Below are positions 39,729 to 46,807 of a stretch of 64,000 bases of DNA, piece by piece. This DNA is from Acidobacteriota bacterium. GTDB lineage: Bacteria > Acidobacteriota > Vicinamibacteria > Vicinamibacterales > UBA2999. Position 1 is the first letter of the stretch. Each line of letters opens with the position of its first letter. The stretch covers positions 186,001-250,000 of the forward strand of contig JAGNJW010000004.1 in the NCBI GenBank assembly GCA_018000455.1. The letters are read 5' to 3'. A program made the position numbers and the translations under genes. The notes under the pieces are model-generated. The model was not told where the DNA came from. It did not search any database and was given only the letters and a program-made list of their open reading frames with translations.

Positions 39729-40425
39729 GACCCCGCTCGAGCGGGGTGGCCGACGTGTCCTGGCGGCCGAAAACCAGGAAGTACTGGAACGGGAGGAACG
39801 TCTCTCGCCGTTTGAGCACCAGGCCCGCACGTGCGGCAGCCAGTTCGACCTCGTCCGGCGGCACGCGTTCGTCGGCCCCGGGCCCCGGGCCGGCACCACC
39901 CGGCTTGAAGTCCACGATGCCGATGAGGCCGCCGGGCTTCATCGCCCGCCCGAGGTTGGCGAGCAGCGTCACGCGGTCCTCGATCTCGTGCAGCACGTCG
40001 ACGACGAGCACGGCATCGAGCGCGCCGGCCGGCAGGCCAGGGTCGCTACCGCGTCCGAGTACGGGGATCACGTTGGCCAATCCCTCGCGGCGCACCCGCC
40101 GCGTGGTCGCGGCCAGCATTTCCTGTTGCACGTCCTGTGCGTAGACCGTGCCGTTTGGCCCCACCCGACGCGCCAGCCGCACCGTGAACCAGCCGCTGCC
40201 GGCGCCGACATCGGCGACCACCGAGGCATCGGCCACGCCCAGCGCATCGAGGATCTGGTGCGGCCGCTGCCACTCGTCCCGGTCGGGAGCCTCGAGCAGG
40301 CCCAGATCCTGCGGCGGGAAGAGACGGCCGTGCTGGCTGGACGACGGCTGCGGCGCCTGGGCCAGGAGCGTCGTGCAGGTGACGACGACGGCCAACGCGG
40401 CGGCGCTCATCCTCACGGCGGCCAT
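39670..40425 (-). CDS. Exported class I SAM-dependent methyltransferase-like protein
   Basis: 251 residues. The SAM motif VADVGAGSGWFTVRLARRVG near residue 70 and the following VLVVDVLHEIEDR strand are those of class I methyltransferases. The N-terminus (VRMSAAALAVVVTCTTLLAQA) looks like a signal peptide, so the enzyme would be periplasmic, where SAM is not expected. The C-terminus is Pro/Gly/Ala-rich and overlaps bioY by 59 nt, which suggests read-through past an older stop. The substrate is unknown. Confidence 0.8.
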   Translation of the reverse strand: MAAVRMSAAALAVVVTCTTLLAQAPQPSSSQHGRLFPPQDLGLLEAPDRDEWQRPHQILDALGVADASVVADVGAGSGWFTVRLARRVGPNGTVYAQDVQQEMLAATTRRVRREGLANVIPVLGRGSDPGLPAGALDAVLVVDVLHEIEDRVTLLANLGRAMKPGGLIGIVDFKPGGAGPGPGADERVPPDEVELAAARAGLVLKRRETFLPFQYFLVFGRQDTSATPLERGPSGATRGAAPARPGPPAAP

Positions 40426-40448
40426 GGCTCCATTGTCGCTCGACGGCC

Positions 40449-40454
40449 TATAAT
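40449..40454 (+). promoter_or_regulatory. -10 element 6 nt before the fumarase ATG
   Basis: A perfect TATAAT ends 6 nt before ATG 40461. No good -35 is seen at 16-18 bp. If used, the transcript would begin at the start codon, so the fumarase message would be leaderless. Confidence 0.5.
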
Positions 40455-40460
40455 TTGCGC

Positions 40461-41987
40461 ATGCTTTCAGCGTTCTTCGATTCGATGGTCTCGCTCATCG
40501 TCAAGACCTCCACCGACCTGCCGCCGGATGTCCGCGCCGCCATGCGCGTGGCCATGGACCGCGAGGAGGAGCCGCGCGCCACCCAGGCCCTGCACATCAT
40601 CGGCCAGAACATCGATCTGGCCTCGGCCGGGGAGGGCGCCATCTGCCAGGACACCGGCATGCCGACCTTCGAGGTCAAGGCCCCGGTCGGTGTGAACCAG
40701 ATCGAGCTGAAGCAGCAGATCAAGGCCGCGATCGCCGAAGCGACCAAGCGCGGCAAGCTCCGGCCGAATTCAGTCGACTCGCTGACCGGCGAGAACTCCG
40801 GCAACAACCTCGGGCCCGGCACGCCGATCATCCACTTCGAACAGTGGGAACGCGATGAGATCGAGGTCAAGCTGATTCTCAAGGGCGGCGGCTGCGAGAA
40901 CATGAACATCCAATACGCACTGCCGGTCGAGCTCGCCCAGCTCGGGCGCGCCGACCGCACGCTCGAGGGTGTGCGCAAGTGCATCCTGCACGCGGTGTGG
41001 CAGGCGCAGGGCAAGGGCTGTGCACCGGGCGCCATCGGCGTTGGCATCGGTGGCGACAGAACGTCTGGCTACGTGCTGGCGAAGGAACAGCTGTTCCGCA
41101 CGCTCGACGACGTGAATCCGGATGAGCGGCTGGCGGCACTCGAGGCCGAGATCATGGGCACCGTGAACCGCCTCGGCGTCGGCACGATGGGCTTTGGCGG
41201 CAAGACGTCGCTCATCGGCTGCAAGGTCGGCGTCGCCAACCGCCTGCCCGCCAGCTTCTTCGTCTCGGTGGCCTATGACTGCTGGGCGTTTCGCCGCCTG
41301 GGGGTCGAGCTCGATCCCGCCTCCGGCGAAATTCGCCGCTGGCTGTATCGCGATCCGACCGTTCCGGCGCTCGCCATGATGGACCAGGCCGGCTTCCGCC
41401 GCACCGGCCGCGAGATTGCATTGACGACGCCGCTCGACGAGGCCACCGTGCGCAGCCTGAAGGTCGGGGACGTCGTGATGTTGAGCGGACGCGCCTACAC
41501 GGGCCGCGATGCCGTACACCATCACCTGATGTCCCACCAGCCGCCGGTCGACCTGCGTGGCAGCCTCCTCTACCACTGCGGCCCGGTCGTAAAGAAGCTC
41601 GACGACGGTTCGTGGACGATCACCGCTGCCGGTCCGACCACCAGCATCCGCGAGGAACCCTATCAGGACGAGATCATCGGCCGCTACGGCATTCGCGCCG
41701 TGATGGGGAAGGGCGGCATGGGCCCCAAGACGCTCGCCGGTCTCAAGCAGCACGGGGCCGTCTACCTCAACGCCATCGGCGGCGCCGCGCAGTTCTACGC
41801 CCGCTGCATCGAACGCGTCGACGGCGTCTCGCTGCAGGAGTTCGGCACGCCCGAGGCGATGTGGCACCTGCAACTCAAGGACTTCCCGGCCGTGGTCACG
41901 ATGGACGCCCACGGCAACAGCCTGCACAGAGACGTCGAGCAGGCGTCGGCCCAGGAGCTGGCGCAGCTGGCGACGCCGGGACGATAA
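40461..41987 (+). CDS. fumA: Class I (iron-sulfur) fumarate hydratase
   Basis: 508 residues, the single-chain class I type with N-terminal 4Fe-4S domain and C-terminal swivel domain. Cluster cysteines are in GAICQDTGMP near residue 54, KGGGCENMN near 143 and GKGCAPGAIGVG near 185. The C-terminal domain shows MSGRAYTGRDAVHHHLM-like and GPTTSIREEPYQDEI segments. It interconverts fumarate and malate in the TCA cycle and is oxygen-sensitive in general. ATG 40461 is preferred over TTG 40455. The class is distinguished from tartrate dehydratase only by similarity, so substrate is fairly but not fully certain. Confidence 0.92.
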   Translation: MLSAFFDSMVSLIVKTSTDLPPDVRAAMRVAMDREEEPRATQALHIIGQNIDLASAGEGAICQDTGMPTFEVKAPVGVNQIELKQQIKAAIAEATKRGKLRPNSVDSLTGENSGNNLGPGTPIIHFEQWERDEIEVKLILKGGGCENMNIQYALPVELAQLGRADRTLEGVRKCILHAVWQAQGKGCAPGAIGVGIGGDRTSGYVLAKEQLFRTLDDVNPDERLAALEAEIMGTVNRLGVGTMGFGGKTSLIGCKVGVANRLPASFFVSVAYDCWAFRRLGVELDPASGEIRRWLYRDPTVPALAMMDQAGFRRTGREIALTTPLDEATVRSLKVGDVVMLSGRAYTGRDAVHHHLMSHQPPVDLRGSLLYHCGPVVKKLDDGSWTITAAGPTTSIREEPYQDEIIGRYGIRAVMGKGGMGPKTLAGLKQHGAVYLNAIGGAAQFYARCIERVDGVSLQEFGTPEAMWHLQLKDFPAVVTMDAHGNSLHRDVEQASAQELAQLATPGR

Positions 41988-42048
41988 ATCCGAACCGTGC
42001 GGTCCAGTTGAGGCTGCAAGTCCTTTTATTGTAGTAATTTAGCCGATG

Positions 42049-42077
42049 TTTTCAGCGTCGCCATCAGGTGTTACACT
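42049..42077 (+). promoter_or_regulatory. Probable promoter of erpA
   Basis: TTTTCA at 42049-42054, 17 bp spacer, TACACT at 42072-42077, 9 nt before ATG 42087. The leader would be at most a few bases. Confidence 0.5.
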
Positions 42078-42086
42078 GATCGCACC

Positions 42087-42470
42087 ATGCACACCGATAC
42101 CGCCACCGCTCTCGATGCGCCCGTGCCCGTCCTGACGCCGAGCGTCATCCACGTCACCGAGGCCGCGGCCAGCAAGATCCAGGAACTGCTCGTCGAAGAA
42201 GGCAAGGCCGAGAGTGGCCTGCGCGTGTTCGTCCAGGGCGGCGGCTGCTCGGGCTTCCAATACGGTCTGATGATCGACGCGGCCGGCGCGGGTGTCGGCG
42301 ATCAGCTGTACGAGTCGAACGGCGTCAAGCTGCTCGTGGACCCGGTCAGCCTCAGCTATCTGAAGGGCGCCCAGGTCGACTTCGTCGACACGATCACCGG
42401 CGGCGGCTTCACCATCAAGAACCCGAACGCGAGTTCGACCTGCGGTTGCGGGTCGTCGTTCAACGCGTAG
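42087..42470 (+). CDS. erpA: A-type iron-sulfur carrier protein (ErpA/IscA/HesB family)
   Basis: 127 residues. The three cluster-binding cysteines are visible: Cys54 in VQGGGCSGFQYG and Cys119/Cys121 in the C-terminal TCGCGSSF. It delivers Fe-S clusters to apoproteins. The upstream neighbour is an Fe-S enzyme (fumarase) and the downstream gene is a Fur-ferritin fusion, so iron supply is a shared theme. The first 20 residues are an unconserved extension. Confidence 0.92.
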   Translation: MHTDTATALDAPVPVLTPSVIHVTEAAASKIQELLVEEGKAESGLRVFVQGGGCSGFQYGLMIDAAGAGVGDQLYESNGVKLLVDPVSLSYLKGAQVDFVDTITGGGFTIKNPNASSTCGCGSSFNA

Positions 42471-42546
42471 TCCCGGTCCTGTCTCGCGGATGCGGCGCTC
42501 CAGGGTGTCGCGTCCGTCGTCCATCGTCCCTGTCCTGTCTGTCTCC

Positions 42547-43560
42547 ATGGCGATGAGCGCCCTGCCCGATCTCGAGCACCTGCGACCGGCCGGCACCAAG
42601 CGGTCGGGCAAGCGCGATCAGATCGTCAACACGTTCCTCAGGCAGGAGGGCCACCTCAGCGCCGACGACCTCGTCGACATCATCAAGCGCGAAGACCACC
42701 GCATCAGCCGCGCCACCGTCTACCGCACGCTGCAGTGGATGGTCACGGCCGGCATCGCCCGCAAGGTCGATTTCGGCGAAGGCCGCTTCCGCTTCGAGCA
42801 TTCCTACCGCCATCCCCGGCACTATCACCTCATCTGCAAGTCCTGCAACCGCTCGTTCGAGTTCCTGAGCTCGGACATCGAGTCGCTGGTCGAAGAGGTG
42901 GCCGCCGCCCGCAACTTCACGGCCCGCCAGAGCGTGGTGCAGATCTACGGCACCTGCGAGGCCTGCCAGGCCGGCCGCACCGCGCAGCCCGATGGCGGCA
43001 ACTCCGAACTGCTCTTCGCGCGCGACGCGCTGCGCATTGCTATCGCCACCGAGCGCAGTGGCCTCGAGTTCTACACCCGCGCCTCGAAGCTCACGAAGAA
43101 CACGCGCGGCCGGCACGTGTTCGAGAAGCTCGCCGAAGAGGAGAAGGAACACCTCGCGACGCTCGAGCAGCGCTACCGCGGCTTGCTCGACCGCGATCCG
43201 CAGCTCGAGTCGCGTCCCACGTTCCTGTTCTTCAAGGGGGCCGCCAACGGGCTGTTCGCGCAGGGCGCCGAAGAGCTGAAGCGGCCGGGCGTGGACGAAG
43301 CCGAGGCGCTGCGGATCGGCATTCGCTGCGAGCGCGGCTCGCATCGCTTCTTCAAGCGCTACGGCGAGAAGTTCGAAGACTCCGAGGGCAAGCAGGTGTT
43401 CCTCGAGTTCGCTGAAGAGGAGCGGGAGCACCTCGAGCTGCTCATCCGAGAATACCGGGCCCTCATCGCCCGCCCGCGCGGGCGCAAGCCGGCCCGTCCG
43501 AAGGCCTCGTCGGCGCGGGCGCGGCCCAAGCCTGCGCGGAAGCTGCGTCCTTCGACGTGA
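42547..43560 (+). CDS. Fur-family regulator fused to a rubrerythrin/ferritin-like diiron domain
   Basis: 337 residues from ATG 42547 (ATG 42490 would add 19). Residues about 20-145 are a Fur domain: a winged helix (HLSADDLVDIIKREDHRISR then ATVYRTLQWMV), the His-rich metal segment HPRHYHLICKSCNRSFEF, and structural zinc pairs CKSC near 97 and CEAC near 137. Residues about 155-310 form a four-helix ferritin-like domain with a full set of diiron ligands: E in IATERSGLEFY, ExxH in AEEEKEHLATL, E in IRCERGSHRFF, and ExxH in AEEEREHLELL. A basic Pro/Arg/Lys-rich tail ends the protein. It plausibly senses iron or peroxide with the diiron site. It overlaps the PHP gene (GTGA). Confidence 0.9.
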   Translation: MAMSALPDLEHLRPAGTKRSGKRDQIVNTFLRQEGHLSADDLVDIIKREDHRISRATVYRTLQWMVTAGIARKVDFGEGRFRFEHSYRHPRHYHLICKSCNRSFEFLSSDIESLVEEVAAARNFTARQSVVQIYGTCEACQAGRTAQPDGGNSELLFARDALRIAIATERSGLEFYTRASKLTKNTRGRHVFEKLAEEEKEHLATLEQRYRGLLDRDPQLESRPTFLFFKGAANGLFAQGAEELKRPGVDEAEALRIGIRCERGSHRFFKRYGEKFEDSEGKQVFLEFAEEEREHLELLIREYRALIARPRGRKPARPKASSARARPKPARKLRPST

Positions 43561-44402
43561 TCGATCTGCACATGCACACGACCGCCTCCGACGGTCGGTG
43601 CAGTCCAGACGACCTCGTCGCGCGCGTGCACGCGGCGGGCCTCACCACCTTCGCGATCACCGACCACGACACCGTGGCTGCGCTGCCTGAGGCGCGGGCC
43701 GCGGCGATGGCACGCGGCCTGACGCTCGTGGCCGGCATCGAGATCACGGCCGTGTCGGACGCCGCCGACGTCCACGTGCTCGGCTACTGGTGCGACGAGA
43801 CGGATGGCAGCCTGCTGGCCTTCCTCGCCGAACAACGTGCCCGCCGGCTGGAGCGTGTCGAGCGCATTGCCCACGCGCTGGCCAGGGCCGGTGCGCCGAT
43901 CGATGTGACCCCGCTGCTCGAGGATGCGGCCGCGCGCCCGGGCGCCGCAGTCGGCCGCCCTGGGCTGGCGCGCGCCCTGGTTGATGCCGGTCACGCGGCG
44001 TCGGTGCAGGACGCGTTCGACCGCCTGCTCGGCGTCGGTTGTCCAGCCTACGTCGCGCGCGCCGGCGTGTCGCCCGAAGAGGTCTTTGCGATCGTTCATG
44101 CCGCCGGCGGGCTCGCCTCGCTCGCCCATCCCGGCGTGACCCGGCGTGACGACAGGCTCGACCAGTGGGTGCGCGGTGGTCTCGATGCGCTCGAAGCGTT
44201 CCACTCCGACCAGCCCGCCGACGAACAGGCGCGCTACCTCGAGGCCGCCGCTCGGCTTGGTATCGCCGTGAGCGGCGGCTCGGATTTCCATGGCGACGAT
44301 CCGATGTCCGATCGCGCCAGTCGGCGCGCCGTAGGGGGCGTGACCCTGCCCGTCGATCGGTGGGAGGCGCTTCAGACGGCTCATGCGGTGAGGCGCCGAT
44401 GA
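43557..44402 (+). CDS. PHP-domain phosphoesterase (RNase AM / nucleoside bisphosphate phosphatase type)
   Basis: 281 residues starting at GTG 43557, overlapping the previous stop. All four PHP metal motifs are present: DLHMHTTASDG at 3-13, ITDHDT near 39, GIEIT near 61 with HVLGYW, LAHPG near 190 and the final SGGSDFHG near 240. The pattern fits the YciV/TrpH group, which remove 5' nucleotides from RNA or hydrolyse 3',5'-nucleoside bisphosphates. It is translationally coupled at both ends. Confidence 0.9.
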   Translation: MIDLHMHTTASDGRCSPDDLVARVHAAGLTTFAITDHDTVAALPEARAAAMARGLTLVAGIEITAVSDAADVHVLGYWCDETDGSLLAFLAEQRARRLERVERIAHALARAGAPIDVTPLLEDAAARPGAAVGRPGLARALVDAGHAASVQDAFDRLLGVGCPAYVARAGVSPEEVFAIVHAAGGLASLAHPGVTRRDDRLDQWVRGGLDALEAFHSDQPADEQARYLEAAARLGIAVSGGSDFHGDDPMSDRASRRAVGGVTLPVDRWEALQTAHAVRRR

Positions 44403-45112
44403 GCGACGTGGCACTCGTGGAGTTCGTCGGCGTCGTCAAGCACTACCAGGCGCTCCGGCCGCTCCGGATGGCGGAGTTGCGCGTCGCGCCGGCCAGCATC
44501 GTCTCCCTGCAGGGGCTCGACGCGCTCGCTGCGGAAGTGCTCGTGAACCTCATGACGGCGGCCATGCGCCCGGATGAGGGCGAGGTGCGGCTGTTCGGCC
44601 AGCCGACCAGCGACATCGCCGACTACGATCAGTGGCTGGCGATGCTCGACGGCCTCGGCCTCGTCACCGAGCGTGCCGTGCTGCTCGAGCAGTGCACCGT
44701 GGCGCAGAATCTGGCGCTGCCGACGACGCTCCAGATCGAGCCGATTCGTGCCGACGTCCGGGTGCTCGTTGCGGCCCTCGCTGATGAGGTCGGCATTCCG
44801 GAGGCCGCCCTCGAGACGCCCGTGCGCAACGCCGATGCCGACGTCGTGCAGCGCGTGCGCCTGGGGCGGGCGCTGGCCCTCGGGCCGCGGCTGGTGGTTG
44901 CCGAGCATCCCTCGGCGACCCTGCCGCGTGCCGGCGTCGAGCGCTTTGCCCGCGATCTGGCTCGGGTCGTCTCGGCCCGCGGCGCGGCGCTGCTGGCCAT
45001 CAGCGCCGACCGGGAGTTCACCAGGGCGCTCGGCGGCACCGCCCTCGTACTCGACCCCAAGAGTGGCGGGTTGTCTCGCCCGGGACTCCTGGCCAGGCTG
45101 GGCCTGGGATAA
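44399..45112 (+). CDS. Degenerate ABC-ATPase-like protein
   Basis: 237 residues that follow an ABC ATPase from end to end but lack the catalytic residues. Where Walker A should be, the sequence is SLQGLDALAAEVLVNLMTAA, with no GxxxxGK. The signature helix reads RNADADVVQRVRLGRALALG instead of LSGGQ-QR. Walker B is RLVVAEHPSATL, lacking the Asp, and the switch His is replaced in LAISADREF. So it should not hydrolyse ATP. It probably has a structural or regulatory role. No permease gene is adjacent. It starts on the PHP stop (ATGA) and ends on the cold-shock start (TAATG). Confidence 0.75.
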   Translation: MSDVALVEFVGVVKHYQALRPLRMAELRVAPASIVSLQGLDALAAEVLVNLMTAAMRPDEGEVRLFGQPTSDIADYDQWLAMLDGLGLVTERAVLLEQCTVAQNLALPTTLQIEPIRADVRVLVAALADEVGIPEAALETPVRNADADVVQRVRLGRALALGPRLVVAEHPSATLPRAGVERFARDLARVVSARGAALLAISADREFTRALGGTALVLDPKSGGLSRPGLLARLGLG

Positions 45113-45333
45113 TGGCAGGCATGATCATCCACGGCGAGGTCGTGCGGCTCGAGCCGTCACACGGATTCGGCTTCGTTCGCGACGACCGGCACGGCGAATG
45201 GTTCTTCGTCGCGGCCGGCATCCGGGCGGGCGGACTGGCCAGCCTCTGGACCGGTGCGCGCGTCGGGTTCACGCCCGAGCGGACCACCAGTGGCCCGCGG
45301 GCCAACGACATCCACCACGAGTCGGGGGAGTGA
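45112..45333 (+). CDS. Cold-shock-domain-like small protein
   Basis: 73 residues. The RNP1-like GFGFVRDD (about 19-26) and RNP2-like EWFFVAA (about 29-35) match the nucleic-acid-binding strands of cold-shock domains, followed by VGFTPERTTSGPRANDIH. The start is either ATG 45112, overlapping the previous TAA, or ATG 45121. It is shorter on the basic face than true CspA. The next gene starts inside its stop codon (GTGA). Confidence 0.75.
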   Translation: MAGMIIHGEVVRLEPSHGFGFVRDDRHGEWFFVAAGIRAGGLASLWTGARVGFTPERTTSGPRANDIHHESGE

Positions 45334-46025
45334 GCGCGCGGCTGCTGCTCTTCGACATCGACGGCACGCTCGTGCTGACAGGTGGCGCCGGCCAGCGCGC
45401 CATGGCGCGGGCGTTCGAGGAGCTGTTCGGCGTCGCAGACGCGTTTGCCGAGGTGTCGATGGCCGGCCGCACCGATCGCTGGCTGGTGGAGTCGGCGCTC
45501 GCGCAGCATGGTGTCGTGGCGACTCCCCAACGACTGAATGGCTTCCGCGCGCGTTACCTGGCGCTTCTCGACCAGGCGATCGGCGAGGCGGGCCACGGCC
45601 GGCGCGGGATCATGCCCGGCGTGCACGACGTGCTGGCCAGGCTCCAACGCCTCGAGCGCACGCACCTGGCGCTGCTGACGGGCAACTACGCCGCCGGCGC
45701 GCGCATCAAGCTCGAGCACTTCGGCCTGTGGGATCGTTTCGCCTGGGGCGCCTTCGGCGACCACCACGCGGAGCGCGATGCGCTGGCCCGCGCCGCCGTG
45801 GCCGACGCTGCCGCCCGTGGGATCGCGCTGGCCGACCCGGCGCACGCGGTGGTGGTCGGCGACACACCTTTCGATATCGCCTGTGCCCGCGCCGCCGGCG
45901 CGCGCGTGGTCGCCGTCGCCACCGGTGGGCACAGTCTGGACGAACTGCGTGCCTGCGAACCCGACCTCGCACTCGAGGATCTGCGGGACGTCGAGACCCT
46001 GGTGGCGTTCATCGAGAACGCGTAG
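45330..46025 (+). CDS. HAD-superfamily hydrolase (phosphoglycolate-phosphatase-like)
   Basis: 231 residues from GTG 45330. Motif I LLFDIDGTLVLTGGAG (Asp9, Asp11), motif II LLTGNYAAG, and motif IV VVGDTPFDIACARAAG are all intact, with a helical cap between motifs I and II. It looks like a Gph-type small-molecule phosphatase. The substrate is not predictable. It is the last gene of a run of five genes with overlapping ends that starts with the Fur-ferritin fusion. Confidence 0.88.
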   Translation: MSARLLLFDIDGTLVLTGGAGQRAMARAFEELFGVADAFAEVSMAGRTDRWLVESALAQHGVVATPQRLNGFRARYLALLDQAIGEAGHGRRGIMPGVHDVLARLQRLERTHLALLTGNYAAGARIKLEHFGLWDRFAWGAFGDHHAERDALARAAVADAAARGIALADPAHAVVVGDTPFDIACARAAGARVVAVATGGHSLDELRACEPDLALEDLRDVETLVAFIENA

Positions 46026-46074
46026 CTTACCCGGGCGTCGTTCGTCCGCCTGGCACCACGGTATGATCCTTGGT

Positions 46075-46170
46075 GGAAGCGAACGGGGCCCGGTGGCCCT
46101 CCCGGTCTTCAAAACCGGTCGCTGCGCTCTTTGAGGGCAGGCTGGGTTCGACTCCCAGGCGCTTCCGCCA
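46075..46170 (+). tRNA. selC: tRNA-Sec (anticodon TCA)
   Basis: 96 nt including an encoded CCA. The acceptor GGAAGCG pairs with CGCTTCC, followed by the discriminator G and CCA, as in E. coli selC. The anticodon stem CCGGT/ACCGG holds loop CTTCAAA with anticodon TCA at 46109-46111, which reads UGA. A long variable arm (GCTGCGCTCTTTGAGGGCAG region) and the T arm CTGGG-TTCGACT-CCCAG are present. The extended acceptor/T helix and long extra arm are features of selenocysteine tRNA, not of a suppressor tRNA-Ser. No selA, selB or selD lies in the window. Confidence 0.95.
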
Positions 46171-46188
46171 ACCGCGAGGCGGTTGGCG
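46166..46188 (+). terminator. Hairpin overlapping the tRNA-Sec 3' end
   Basis: A perfect 10 bp stem, CGCCAACCGC and its complement around a GAG loop. Its 5' arm includes the tRNA CCA. It may mark 3' processing or termination; there is no T-run. Confidence 0.45.
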
Positions 46189-46399
46189 TTGAAGCGTCTG
46201 GGAGTCAGGCCCGGCGGCGTCGCCTCGCGGGCTCGCCTGGTCCCAGCGCTCGGAAGCCACCGGCGGCGCTTCGGCCATGACGGCGCGGGCGCGCGGCACC
46301 GGTCGGAGGACGAGCGCGTCTTGATGGGAAATTCTGCGGGGAGGGAATTGCCACGGCCTCGCGGACGGAGGCCGGGCAATGGGTGCGACTTGTCGGCGG

Positions 46400-46606
46400 T
46401 CAGTTATCGATGAGCCGCACGTCAGCGGCGCGTGGGCCCTTCTGCGACTCTTCGGTCATGAACTCCACGCGCTGTCCCTCGCGCAGCAGTTCGAACACCG
46501 CGCCGCGCACGGCGCTGCGATGGAAGAAGTGCTCCAGCCCGGCCTCGTCGCGGATGAATCCAAAGCCCTTGTCGATCAAGAGCCGAGCGATTGTTCCCTG
46601 CTGCAT
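46400..46606 (-). CDS. Cold-shock protein (CspA family)
   Basis: 68 residues with RNP1 KGFGFIRDEAG and RNP2 EHFFHRSAV, then the conserved C-terminal EGQRVEFMTEESQKGPRAADV. It is a single OB-fold RNA chaperone. A GGAGGG site precedes ATG 46606. About 200 bp of upstream sequence up to mocA could include a long 5' leader as in other csp genes, but no promoter is clear. Confidence 0.93.
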   Translation of the reverse strand: MQQGTIARLLIDKGFGFIRDEAGLEHFFHRSAVRGAVFELLREGQRVEFMTEESQKGPRAADVRLIDN

Positions 46607-46807
46607 GTCCGTGCCCTCCGAATTGAACGCGGGCTCGCGTCACCCGTAATTGTCCAACGCGGGGCCCGGCGATACCAGCCGGATCATCGTATCGATCGGC
46701 CATTCCTGGCGGGCCGTGGCGCTGACCCGGAGGTTCGGGCAGTGTAGGCACGGCCCACGGTCAAGTCAAGGCCGGCCGCCTGCCCCGGCCGTGGGAGGAT
46801 ACGGGCG

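Noticed and set aside
44399..45112. Pseudogene of an ABC transporter ATPase
   Set aside because: The frame is intact, full length and translationally coupled on both sides; motif loss without frame loss argues for a retained non-catalytic protein.
46075..46170. Suppressor or serine tRNA
   Set aside because: The TCA anticodon with the long variable arm, extended acceptor/T helix and E. coli selC-like acceptor ends fits tRNA-Sec much better.
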